DNA of 64,000 nucleotides from Clarkia xantiana subsp. parviflora (Eukaryota; Streptophyta; Magnoliopsida; Myrtales; Onagraceae): the NCBI GenBank assembly GCA_036873135.1, contig JAPTYO010000059.1:8487066-8551065 (forward strand), read 5' to 3'. Made by a program: the position numbers and the translations under genes. The stretch's first letter is position 1, and every line of letters starts with the position of its first letter. Under the pieces are notes generated by a model, which was not told the DNA's origin, searched no databases, and saw only the letters and a list, made by a program, of their open reading frames with translations. Below are positions 35,249 through 47,012 of this stretch, piece by piece.

Positions 35249-35632
35249 TTAATTAGCATTAGTGCTCAGAATTGGTCGGGGTGCAAATTGCTCCTCAGAT
35301 CAAAGTTTAAGGGTGCATTATCCATTGTTGTTTTGACGATAGTTGCTGTTTTAGTAAAAGCAGGTGTTGAAGTAGCCGTTGTTGGTGGGGACCACTGTGT
35401 CTTGTCTCTTGTGCAGCCAGCTAACGGAACACCCACCTCTTATACAAAGTCCTCTTTACCATTATAACTTATAAGTTTATAACTGCCATTTGGAAGTTAG
35501 GTGAAACGAATTTATACCCCTCAATTACCTTATTGACTTATTCAATTAATTTTATTTATATCTTCTTCAATGTAATTAGATCGAAAATGATAAATATTTC
35601 GATGCACAAGTTCCAATTCATCCCGGACGTGA

Positions 35633-35969
35633 GAGCATCCACAATGCACAATTTCAACTTCTATCCCACTTTATGCCACATAAGTGCTACATAATCAAAA
35701 TATAATAAAATAAAAAAGTGTCTTGAGGTTGTCTATTACTACTTCAATGGTGTCTATCAACTTGAACCTACATATTCTTTTAAATAATAATAAAATTAAC
35801 ATTTTTTTCTACTATACTCTCTCACAATATTAATGATGGGATGTGAGAGAGTGAATTCCTCCTTGGAGGGATTTGACAAAAAAATTTGTCCATCTCCAAT
35901 GCAAATGGACAACCCATCTTGCCACATGGAGGAGTTGTCCTTCATTTTTGTCTTGCATTGTGGATGCTC
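35633..35969. mobile_element. MITE (GAGCATCCACAATGC family), second copy
   Basis: Perfect inverted termini GAGCATCCACAATGCA, flanked by TGA on both sides (35630-35632 and 35970-35972). 337 bp. The interior differs from the 34.9 kb copy beyond the ends, so they share termini more than body. Confidence 0.8.
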
Positions 35970-36020
35970 TGAAGGAAAGTAAGAACGCTTCAAAAGTTGA
36001 TGAAATTTACACTAATATAT

Positions 36021-37402
36021 GTTTAACACTTTTACGGCATGTTTGGTTCATGGAATAGGGAATAAGGAATAATGAATAAGGAATAGGAATAGGGAATATG
36101 GAATATGTAATATTCATATGATGTTGTTTGGTTGACTTGAAGAATATGGAATGATGATTCCAAATACTATGTTTGGTTGATAGAATGTTATAGGTAAATG
36201 AATGGAATAAGCACAAATTGACAAATATACCCTTTTGATATCTATATTAATAAAATTAACATTAACAATATTAAAATTGAAAAAAATCAAATTATATATG
36301 AATTATTAAATAAAAAAATTGAAAAATTATTATTCTTTTACATAAACAATTATTATTTTTATAAAATGAATATTTAAATAAAAAAATTGAGAAAATTCAC
36401 TTAGCTAATATAATATATTTTAAAATAAAAATAACATAATAAAATATACCTAGCCAACCTAAACTTAACAAAAACGATTACACATGCAATTAGCAACGTG
36501 ATAAATTAAAACAAGAGCCAACAAGCAAGGCAGGGCAACAGGAAATTAGCAGCATAGGCACGTAGCAGCGTGAGAAATTAGCAAGCCAACAAGCAAGGGA
36601 AACAGCGTGAGAAATTAGCAGGAAAGAAGAATAGAGATACATACCTTAGGTAGGGGATGTAGCAGAGCCAACAAGCAACGACGTGAGGAATGTCAATATA
36701 TAATGGTTATATAATAATAATAAAATTAGGTTAGGGCTAATATTGGTTTTTTTATTGCTATATTTTGTTTTAGATTAGATGGAATACTCAAACCTAGGTG
36801 TTAGGGTGGGATTAACTATTCCTTCAAAATTAGGAATTAGGAATTATAATTCTGCACTAATAAAGTAACCAAACAACTGAATAAGGAATGGTAATTACCT
36901 ATTCCCTATTCTCTAAGTGAACCAAACATGCCGTTAGGGTTTGGTACATGATTTTTTTTTTCAGTCTAGTTTTGGTATTATATGTTTGCAGATTTTTCTA
37001 GTTTTGGTCAGACCGTTACATTCCGTCCATTTTTTCCGTTATGTGACATGTGCAAGTCACGTGATCTAGCCTAAACTTTCTATTTTGTTCAAATTTGGAG
37101 GAATTGACTCATTAAACTAGGTTTAGGGTGTCAATTCTCCCAAATTTGGATCTATTAAACCTAATTCATTTAGCCCAAATTGAACTAGGTTTAGGGTGTC
37201 AATTCCCTCATATTTGAACAAAATTGAAAGTTTAGGGTGGATCACGTGACTTGCACATGTCACTTAGCGGAAAAAATGGACGGAATGTAACGGTCGGACC
37301 AAAACTAAAAAAATCTTCAAACATATGGTACCAAAACTAGGTAAAAAAACTATCATGGACCAAAACTCAAAAGTGGTTAAACACCGTGGACAAAAAGAAC
37401 CC
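36021..37402. mobile_element. Long-TIR MULE split by a PIF element
   Basis: The right arm ends AAAGAACCC at 37402. Its complement (GTTTAACCACTTTTGAGTTT) aligns with the left arm only if the PIF element at 36035-36933 is removed: GTTTAACACTTTTA before it, GGGTTTGGTACATG after it. The inner arms share ACATGTGCAAGTCACGTGATC with the MULE at 10020. The extreme left end is eroded, so no 9-bp duplication can be shown. Confidence 0.6.
36035..36933. mobile_element. PIF/Harbinger-type non-autonomous element
   Basis: A TTA duplication (36032-36034 and 36934-36936) flanks near-perfect inverted termini CGGCATGTTTGGTTCA. GGAATAGGGAATAAGGAATA-type words repeat inside both ends. It is 899 bp with no transposase. 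It interrupts the left arm of a MULE, so it is the younger insertion. Confidence 0.85.
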
Positions 37403-37825
37403 TATATATTATTTTGTTTGTGTCTGCGTTTGAATGAATAGGCATGTCTACATATCAGTCTGTCCTTTAATAAGATTTGTCCTTGATAGAACCCATGAAA
37501 GATTTGCCACTCTTAAATCCTACGTTCACCTGTAAATAACTATGAGACCAGCATATTCACGTATAAATTAAAGTACTTACATTAAAAAAATGAGCAATAT
37601 CCTTGTTAATGGACCAACTTTGTAGGAAGTAACTATTATCGAGTGTTATCAATTTGACACTTCATTAAGTCCTATATAAAAAGAAATTACGGTACAACTC
37701 TAGGTATTTCATAAAGAAAGGTTACCCACCCCTTGCAAAAGCGGACATCCTTGTCTTCTAAATTATCCTCTTTTATTATTACAATATTTGTCCGGTTCAT
37801 GAAAGTAAGATCTTCTCCAGCTTGT

Positions 37826-37863
37826 TCAGAGGGTCACGCTTGGGAACGTGCAGTTTCCATAGC
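37826..37863 (-). CDS. Terminal 38-nt exon of GH17 gene 2
   Basis: TTCTTAG acceptor, then GC-TAT-GGA-AAC-TGC and on to GTG-ACC-CTC-TGA. The first codon is completed by the A left at 44130, giving S-Y-G-N-C. The peptide differs from that of gene 1 at only two positions (N/H and T/K-type changes around C), which is why it is assigned although it is 6.3 kb away. Confidence 0.88.
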
Positions 37864-40800
37864 CTAAGAATTAATAAAAAAAAAACACATACAACTTAGT
37901 TGAGGAGGTCACATTCCATACGTAGAATACACAAGTGTACGTAATAAAATCAACTTGTCATGAGAGAGTTGCATACATTTAGTTATTATAATATTTTATA
38001 GCAAAATCCGAGCTTAATCATCATTACAAAAAAGTAAAAATAAGAGACAACGCCCAATTTTTTTTGTTAAAGTTAAATTATCTACCGTAGGATTTGGATC
38101 AATCAAATCACCTACTAATTAGCTTTCACTTGTATAATATATATATATATATACAAGATATCGTTTGGCTAATATATATTGAAGACAAGAGGGACCTCAG
38201 TTTCATAAAGGAAACAGAATAATGTGCTTTAGCCTTTATTACTTTTACTCTTCTGATCTTTTAGTCTTTACCCATCTAATTAATTTGGAATGTGTGTCGT
38301 TTACTCTGCTGTTATAAAAGATTTTATTCCCCAAAAGAAACAACTTTGTCAATAAATTTATTTAGCATGCAAAAACTGAGGAGCCTTTACGATACTGCAC
38401 CATGCAGCATAATCTTGCATTATGTCTACATAACATGCCATATTATGAGGGGTTTAAAAAATATGAATGGTCTATTCTAATTTTGGAGCTTTAGTAATCT
38501 TACCGACCTGTAATTCTGGCAATGAATGTACAATCGGTGAAATCCAAAGATTAGATTACAGACTAAAGTGTAATCTCTCTTTATTTCACTCAAGATTAGC
38601 ATGAGTATTTCACTTACCTTCTGTATTATTAGCCTAATATTTCCCTATGCATAGGTGTACACATACTTGTACATTGAAATATAAAAATAAACTAAACTTG
38701 CACTAATTCGAACTTTTATGACAGTTTAGTTCGTTTAAAATTTCATACATTATTAGAGCATGCAATCAACTTTTTTTTTTTATAAATATTATACAATAGT
38801 ATTATAAGGGAGCCAAATAGATGGCACTATTTGAATCCTCTCAACTGGCCTCCCCCGGAAAGAAGTCACTACCTCAGAACACTTCCTTCAGGTCAACTGC
38901 GGAGCAACAACTCCGGCCAAAACAAAGTCTAAGTCTACGCCAGAAGCCTTCCCACCACAGATGGCCTTGTTTTACCCCGCTTTCACCCCACCTTCCGTCG
39001 TCGTCTCCTTAAACCGGGGAGCCTGCTACCCCCTCTTCCTCCGCACCGCCCAAACATCGACACAGCCACGCCTCCGAGACAAGGGCAACCCATTGGAAGT
39101 GTGCACACCACCATCTCCCCCGAGCCCGCACAAGAACCCCATGATACCTCCTCAACCACCACCACAAGCAACGCACCCACCCTCACCAAACCCTAATTGG
39201 GCATTTCCACCTACCCCACAAACATCCAAGCACTCCGCCCTTAGAGACGCGCCCCCTACGCATTGGTCGCGAGCTCACTACACGCCTCCTCGCACCATCA
39301 CGCGCTTCCGCGCACCTCCTCGCGCGCCGCCAAGCCCCACCCCAAGCTCCTCTAGACGCACTTCCACGCGCATCGACGCACAATCGTCCGCCTTCCATGC
39401 GCTCACGCGCTAACACGCGCCACCCACGTGCCACCCACACACCACCATCACGCGCCACCCACGCGTCACCGTATGCGCCGTCACGCGCCATCACGCGCTG
39501 CCACGCGCCACCTCGTTCTGCCTTAGACGACCTCCTCCCCCATCGCCGGTCGTCCTCGCCTTTCCACGCGTCGTCGTGGATGTTGTCCACCGCTTTAAGC
39601 TCAAACTCGGTTTTTCTTTGGCAGTACAGCCCACTACCCTCCCTCATCTACCCCTTCCAGTTGAACCCACAGTTCGTCAGAACCAACGCTCCTTTCACCG
39701 AACAAACCACCACATGATATTTACCCTTCGAGGTACCCACGATACGACAGCGGTCGCGGTCGTATCTCATTTCCTTCTTCTTGTGGAGAAGCATAGTATT
39801 TATTTGGCACCCCCGGCGTGCGCTTATCCTTCGCGGATGTTCCACAGGCAGGGGCGCTCTGCTAGAGACCGGTTTCATCCAGCATCTACCACTTAGAAAC
39901 CTCTGCACCGGTCTTGCGGTTATCTTTGTTTGTTTATGGAGTTGTGTGTGTTTCAAATTTATTGTTGGTCATGTCTGTTGTCGCTTGGTGTGCAGGTCCT
40001 CTATTAGCTATGTCGGCCTTGCGAGAGGTTCTTTTACCATCCGAAGGGCTACGTTTGTTGCCGCATCATTTGGATCCCTCCTCTCCAAGCTACTATACTT
40101 TGTCTGGGGTCATCTTCACCGTTAAGCCGATCAGGTGTTCTAGTTTATTTACTACCAGTTGTATTTCAGTTTCTTGTTTTGCTTTATTTGATTTCGTTGT
40201 TATGTTAGTACATGCTCTTCTTGTTCGAGATTTGGATGTTAACCAATTCATCCATAGCAGTTATTTTATAATATGTAATGTGTAATCATTCTTATTTCAT
40301 TAAAGTTCGGTATTGATTAAAAAAAACATTTTTTTTAAAAGTTTCATGTGATGAATTTTTAAGTGTTTCAATCCAAAGATATATTGAAGGGAAAAGAACC
40401 TAAAAATTGTCTGAATTTTACACCATGTGTTAGTTTGGTGTCTAAGGTTTATAATGACTGTCTGAATTTTCATATATGTTGCTAGCTATTTGGTGTCTCC
40501 GTCTATTTTTGGGGTTAAATTGGACGGAATCTGGTCACGTGAGTGACCAATTTTCAAAATTCCAAAAGTACCCCCGACTAGTCAATTCCGGCAGATTTAG
40601 GGCTTAGGGTTCCGGCCGATTTCCGGCCAATTCCCGGCCGATTAAGGCCAATTACGGCCAATTAAGGCCAAATACGGTCAATTACGGCCTATTGCGGCCG
40701 AACTCAGCCCGATTTCGGTCGATTAGGGCCAACCCCCCCTATTCTGGCCGATTATGGCCAAACCCACCCCGATTCCGGCCAAACCCGTACAGATTCCGGC

Positions 40801-43800
40801 CAATTCCGACCGATTGGAGGTGGGTGGCTAGAGGTGGGTGGCCGGGGTCGAAGGTTGGTGGCCTGAGTCGGGGTGGGTGGCCGGATTGTCAGTTGCTTTT
40901 TTAAGGGCAAAATTGTCTTTTCAATTTAGTATGTTAAATTTAACCTAAAAACTAACGGAAAACCAAATATGCACAAAACTGAAAATTGGGACACCAAATA
41001 TTAACAATTTAAAATTAAAACGTCAAATTATCAATTAGATTAAAATCCAGACAGTTTTTAGGTTCTATTATCTATATTGAAATATAAATATAAACATAAA
41101 CATATTTTCACATCTCCGCTCAAGCTTTTAAGGATGTGCATATGCACTCACTTCCAAGATTTAAATTTGTGAAAAAAATAAAAAAATGCTCAAGATGGGG
41201 CTCAATTGAGCTGGTTCACTTATACCACCTAAACTAGGGGCGAACTATAAGGTCAATTAACTTAAGAGCAGTAGAATAATTCACATTTGCACTATAATCT
41301 GCCTATAACGATAAAACTAATTAAGACTAATTTTCACTGACACGTGATCAGTTTATAAAGGATTAGAATATAATTCACGCCCAAAAAAATTGAATTGGAG
41401 ATGTCTACTTAAATCACGAAACATTAAATCGCTATGCTATCTTACTATAAGTATGGATCACTTTGGACCTTTTCAAGATCTCTATCTATCTGTTCTATAT
41501 AATATAATAATAGCATCTACAATAATTTTACGTAAATTGTATTATTTAAACTTCAAGTAGACATTTATGTACACTTTAAGTAATATGTAAAGTTAAGATA
41601 CACGTAAATAATAATTGATTTCAAATCGTTTTACTTACCTATATTTCTTAAAAATATTTTATTATTAAATTTTTCAACAACTACCAATAAGATATTAGCA
41701 TTAATTATAAAATGAATTAATTTATTAAAAAAATTAGTTACGTAATACATAGTGCATTCTTTAAATTTAAAAAATATGTTATGTAAAAATAGGCGAATCC
41801 CACTTTTAAAGAATGCTATGTAAAACCACTATAGCGCATTTTTATATACTTTATATAAAATATATGTCTAACTCACGTATAAGTAATAGTAATATTATGT
41901 AATACCATTATGAATGCTTTTAATTGAGATAGTTTTTCTATTAAACTTAGTTAATAGTTTAAATGTTTAACACGTCATCATCGAGCATTCATGTTACCTA
42001 ATGACTTTTAATTTCTCTTAAACATAGCTAAAAGTTTAAATGTTTAACACGTCATTACTGAGACTATTAATTAGTGATTTTGAGTTTTTCTTAACTTTTA
42101 ATTGTCTATTCCAATTCGTTTCCGAACTTTTGTCTCTTCGTAATCCTTCAAAGAACTTTCTCTCAAAGAATTTAATTGTGAAGTTTTAACCGATGTCTCT
42201 TTTAACTTTTTATCTCTTCATATTCATATTCTTCATATTCTTCCAATTTTTTTTTAAATCATGCTATTAAAATTAACAATGTCTTTTTCCGAAAAATTAT
42301 TATATGGACCAAGTCCACCTCCTCATCTATGGACCAAATTAATAAAAATTCAACAACTTAACATGAATACATTTAATATTAAAAACAAGATGTATAATAG
42401 TAAAACCTTGTCATCCTTATTAGGTATGTTAATTTATTGTTATTCTTTCATATTACAAAAAAATATCTATTTAAAAAAATTCTAATAAACTTTTATCAAG
42501 AAAAGTTATAAGTGATTTCAATATTTACACTAATTTAATAATAATTCGAGGAGTGCCTTATTTGTCCTCTAGAGTTCACCCTACCTCATAGGTTTTTAGA
42601 AGAAAACCACAAATTTATCGGACAATTAACAATATTGATCGAAAACGTTTTTTTTATTTGTCAATATGTGACTAATTAATATTTAACAATTGTACGATAA
42701 TTTTATGGTTTTCTTCTAAAAACCTATGAGGTATAGTGAACTCTAGAGGGCAAATAAGACACTCCTCGAATTATTATTAAATTAGTGATTACAATGTTAT
42801 AAAATATTGTTAGAGAAATTTTTATAGATAAATAATTTTTTTTTAATATATGGGATAAAGTTTAGAGTAGTAATAAATTAAACATTCTTAATAAGGATGA
42901 TGAAAGTTTCATTATAATACATATATTTTCAATGCTTATTGTATTAATGATGAGTTGTTACATTTTAATTTGTTAGTTTATAGATGAGATGGCGGGCTTA
43001 GTCCATATAATAATTTTTTTTTTACAGGTTTGTCAAGGATGTATGTTTTTAATAAGTAATTATTACTAGATTCTCTCGGTCACCCTAATAATATTTTCTC
43101 TCTTCTAATGGCGTATATACGATTATGTTAACTTTTGAAGATCCAGCATAAGATGTAGTATATACTAACTATCAGTTTATTTCATCTAGAAGTTTTCTAA
43201 ATGGTTTTCCTGATTCTTTTGTCCCTAAAAATTGTTTAATTGGCAATTCCTGCTGATATTATTAGAAAAATGGTGAATCAATTGTGAAATTCAGAAAATG
43301 TCAGTCAAACTGAAACCTGAGTATTCTTTAAGGAGCTCATCATTTGTGCATTCTTTCTTAAAATCTTAAGAACTTGACAATAACAACCCTTGAGGTACTA
43401 TCGGCTTTTCGACACGGTTTGTAGGATCTCCCTAGAAGCAAGCTTGTTTCAGTGAATCTTATTTTACGACTATGGTATGTATGTCTTTTCAGTTATGCTA
43501 TGTAACTAACCTTAGGTGTTGTCTATGAATTGAATTTAAGATATAAATTACAGTAATATGTGATTTTGTAAATAGTTCTTCATTCAACAAACAAGTGTGT
43601 TGAAAGTGTATTTAATCTTTAATAACAGTATTTAATATTTAACATCAAATTCAAGTTAATTTTTCATCCCACCCCTTAATTATTAAAGATCCCGGTGAGT
43701 TATCAATTTTTTTATGTATAAAATATTCTGTAGTGATTAGTTTTATTGGTTAATTATATCTCATCATATAATCTAATTTATTAATTAACATACACTACTA

Positions 43801-45606
43801 CAAATTGCTTGATAAATTTCTGTACTATTATATTCGGCAATCTTTTTATTTTTATTTTTTTTTCCACATCTACATATATATAGAACCAACACTTCGTTTA
43901 TATATACATTTTAACTAGCCCTAGCTAGCCCCTATACAATTTGATATCCTTTCCTATATATAATCTAGAGTATTTTAGGATTAATAACGAATATTTATTA
44001 TTCTTTTTATGCGTTGACGATGATATGATATTATTATTTTTCTGCCAAGTGCCTGGATTTTTTATTGTTTATATTATATTTTTCAAGTAAATTTTTTTTT
44101 GCTTAGAAATTAATAATAAACAATCTTACTTGGATCTTTGATGGTTTGCGTAGCGAGGCCATTGAAGAAACAGTTGACACCAAGCTCCCTCACTTGAGCC
44201 CAATATGTGCTGAACACATAGCTCGCGTGCACCAGCACCGAGTCGGGTCTGTAGCACGACCCACCCGGCTGTATCTCATCGCACGTATTATTCCCTGCCC
44301 CACATATTGCATCCAATGCCTTCCCCAGCTCGCTCCATTTCGCTCCCATCGCCACCACACACCATATCTCTCCCTTATACGCCTCGTTATTCGTCGGCTC
44401 CGGCAACGGCCCATACGCTGAATCGGGCGTCTCTCCACTTAGGTCAATGTCGTACACTAATGTCCCGTTCTTGCGAGGGTAGAAAAGCCCGAAATGCCGC
44501 TCCGTTGCGGGGCCGGCCTTACGGTTTTCATTAAAGAGCGCAAATATAATCGCCGGTAAGGGATGATTGGGCCGGGCCGGTGTCCCGATAGGTGGTTCAG
44601 TGGTCAGTCTTCTAACAACGTTGCGGTTGTAAGTGGCAGCGTTGTAAATATTCGCACCGATTTGGTCGTAATCGCCATTACTGGGCCAGCCGGTTTCGCC
44701 GATGAAGATCCGGAGTTGGTGGTACCCGAGCTTCTCCATCGCAAAGTAGACCGAATCAACCATTTGGTCGAAGAAGTTGGTGTAGACCAAGCCCGAGCCA
44801 GAATCCTTGTACTTGGTTCCGTTACCTTTAAACAACACATAGTCGAGATTGATCCCTTTCGGGTCTTTGACCCAGTGGAAGTACGGGTACACGTCTAGGA
44901 ACACAACCGACCCGGTGTGTCTCAAGAACTCGAGCATCGGTTTGACGATCGAACCGGAAATGTCGGACCGGAACGACGCGTTTGACGGTGGGGACACGAG
45001 GGAGGATTCGAGGACGTCGATCGCCAGTGACGTCACCACTTTTACTTTGATGCTTTGGTTGGAGAGAGAGTAGTGGATGTTGTACATGGCGGGAACCAGG
45101 TTGGGCCACGTGTCGACGAGGTCGGGGTTGCTGAGGACCTCGTTGCCGACGAGGAGGTACCGGATCCGGGTGTCTGGGTAGAATGGGGCCACGTTGTGGC
45201 GTACCCACTCATCGGAGAAGGTCTGGTTGGCGGCGATTGGGTCGATCAGTTGGTTGGCCACCTGTATTGTGACCTCCAGGTGGGTGACGCTCAGCGCCCT
45301 AAGGATGTCGGGGTTCGCGTCGTAGATTTTGACGCGGTGGGCTTTGATTGTCTTTTTGATAAGCTCCGCCGCGCGGATAGGCGTCGGGAGGTTGTTGCCC
45401 AGTTGGCCGTAGTTGATTCCGACGCCGGCCGTTAGCTCCGCAACTGGTCAAACATAAAATCATATATATCGCTGTGAGAATGAGCTGAAAATGTTTTTTT
45501 TTTTTTGGAATGTATTTATCTGATTGCGTAACTTACTGGAAGACGAAAGGAGACATGAGAGAGCAAGGAGGTGGAGAAGAAGAGCTTCCATTTTGATGCC
45601 CTCCAT
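37826..45606 (-). CDS. Glucan endo-1,3-beta-glucosidase, GH17 with C-terminal X8 (CBM43) domain, gene 2
   Basis: Paralog of gene 1, same strand, immediately upstream. Exons on the minus strand: 45606-45537, 45443-44130 and 37863-37826 (70+1314+38 = 1422 nt, 473 aa), all GT-AG. Signal peptide: residues 1 to about 25 (ALLLHLLALSCLLSSS). GH17 has the acid/base Glu125 in VGNE and the nucleophile Glu273 in GETGWP. X8 follows without the linker intron that gene 1 has there. The last 38-nt exon encodes SYGNCTFPSVTL, including the sixth X8 cysteine. It is the same size and phase as the last exon of gene 1 and joins the donor CCAA/GTAAG at 44130 across a 6266-bp intron. If that intron is retained, the frame ends at 44110 after eight intron-encoded codons and loses the sixth cysteine. 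An in-frame second ATG lies five codons downstream. Confidence 0.88.
38815..40330 (+). other. GC-rich, gene-like insertion within intron 2 of GH17 gene 2
   Basis: A compositional island in an AT-rich intron. 38830-39200 is C-rich and proline-coding. 39240-39520 is a degenerate repeat of CACGCGCCACC. 39880-40290 looks like a transcript 3' end, finishing in TTCATTAAAG and an A-rich stretch at 40318-40326. Frames of up to 154 codons exist on both strands, but none has a recognisable domain. It may be a captured gene or a retroposed 3' end; no flanking duplication was found. Confidence 0.4.
40389..41072. mobile_element. Long-TIR MULE in intron 2 of GH17 gene 2
   Basis: A perfect 9-bp duplication TATATTGAA (40380-40388 and 41073-41081). 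The left end is GGGAAAAGAACCTAAAAA and the complement of the right end GATAATAGAACCTAAAAA. The interior 40600-40800 is a CCGATT/CGGCC degenerate repeat as in the element at 1-586. No transposase. Confidence 0.85.
41500..41930. repeat. MITE copy, diverged
   Basis: The inner 300 bp match the element at 48449-48770 (for example ACTTTAAGTAATATGTAAAG and AAGATATTAGCATTAATTAT in the same order). The ends are eroded: AGCATCTACAATAATTTTAC on the left, GTAATACCATTATGAATGCT on the right. Confidence 0.55.
42528..42787. mobile_element. Foldback MITE with 80-bp arms
   Basis: The arms begin CACTAATTTAATAATAATTC on both strands and pair over about 80 bases, including GAGGAGTGCCTTATTTG and CCTCATAGGTTTTTAGAAG, with an 80-100 base loop. 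No clear target-site duplication. Confidence 0.7.
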
Positions 45607-47012
45607 TGCCGGAAAACCTCTGATGAGTCGACGACAGTTATGAGTGAGTTCTTCTTCACTTTATGAATATAAACTGTGTTAAATATTAAAACAACGCCCA
45701 TTAATCAATTAGTAGCGTTTGATTCGAAAAAGTGGGAATGCCCATACACATAATCAGTCAATCACGTGTAAAAGTGAATTTTTTATATACAACATTTCTA
45801 GAGGCGGTGTAGACACGGCATAAGATGTGATCTTCATCTTCAACGACGCCACTTAATTAACCAGTAGTTAGTGTTAGAGGAAGCGATTCATATTTTTGGT
45901 CTAAGAGTAGACAAGAATAGACAAACACACATGAAGCATTAAATGATGCGGACTTCTCGTCTCTATTAATTAATTAATAATAATAATGAGAATCATTCCA
46001 GAATGAAGAAGTAAGTCTTTCGAGAGCAAGCAACTTGCATCTTGCATTCAAATTCAATGCTCTGCAGTTAGATTATAATTTATCCCTTCATTAGACATTG
46101 AGACTTGCGAGACGATATTTAAATTCATCTTAATTTTCGTGTTATGTGTGGACTTTCGGATTAACTAACAATTAAGTTTATTATTGGAATTCCCTTTAGT
46201 CAGACTCATGAAGATAGCATTTTTGGCATTGGAAATCTCTTCCTCTTCTAGTAGTTAATTATTTTAGGTGAAAAATCTCGGATGAGATATGCAGATTGCA
46301 AATTACTTTGTTGGACGGTTACTGTGAGTCATATATATATTTCGAACCAAATAAATGTGTTGATTATATAACAAAGTTTGCATCTCCTACATAATTAATA
46401 ATGCCTCTTGCTTGTGTGTGTGTAAATCTGCTTATCTTTAGAAAACACTGTCTTGTTTTTCTCTATTAATAAAATTAATTTTGTAATTTATTTATTAGTA
46501 TAAATGACAAAATGGTAGTCTATAATTTCTAGTTTTTGTTGTCAAATAGAATTGAAGTGTTCACATTTTAAGAACTTACCATCGATGGCATCTTATAGTG
46601 TTTCTACTTGTTTATATAGAAATTCCTTTCAAAAATAATATATTTGTCTTAATAATTTTATTTTTATATTTATATATAATCAATGAGTTACTTATAAATC
46701 GAAAAAGTTAATGACTTAAACAATATTGTCAAGATCCCGATCCGGATCTTAGAATCGTATGATTTTACGATCCTGGTGAAGTAAACCGATCCTAATTTTT
46801 TGTAGAATCATAATCTTACAGAATCTTAAGGGATGATCTGAACTAAATTACACTTAATTGAGAGGTTTTCTGTTTACCCAAAAGTATGTTGCAGTCCCAT
46901 CTTCCACGCAATCAAGCTTCTTGGCGCGACATTTTTACCTCTTCATCTTCCCCCGTTCATAAATCAAACTGACTTTGATATGTTTGATTAAATTTTGTGC
47001 ATAGAGGCTTAC
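45607..47012. other. Upstream region of GH17 gene 2
   Basis: AT-rich. On the minus strand a TTTATATTC stretch lies about 60 bases before the start codon and could be a TATA element. No element with defined ends was seen. Confidence 0.4.

Noticed and set aside
39183..39647. 154-codon minus-strand ORF in the GC-rich island
   Set aside because: An Arg/Gly/Ala-rich translation of the CACGCGCCACC repeat with no domain.
44110..44130. Stop at 44110 as the true end of GH17 gene 2
   Set aside because: The donor CCAA/GTAAG is at the same codon as in gene 1, and the last eight codons are intron-like. Ending there would lose the sixth X8 cysteine. The 38-nt exon at 37826-37863 completes it in phase.
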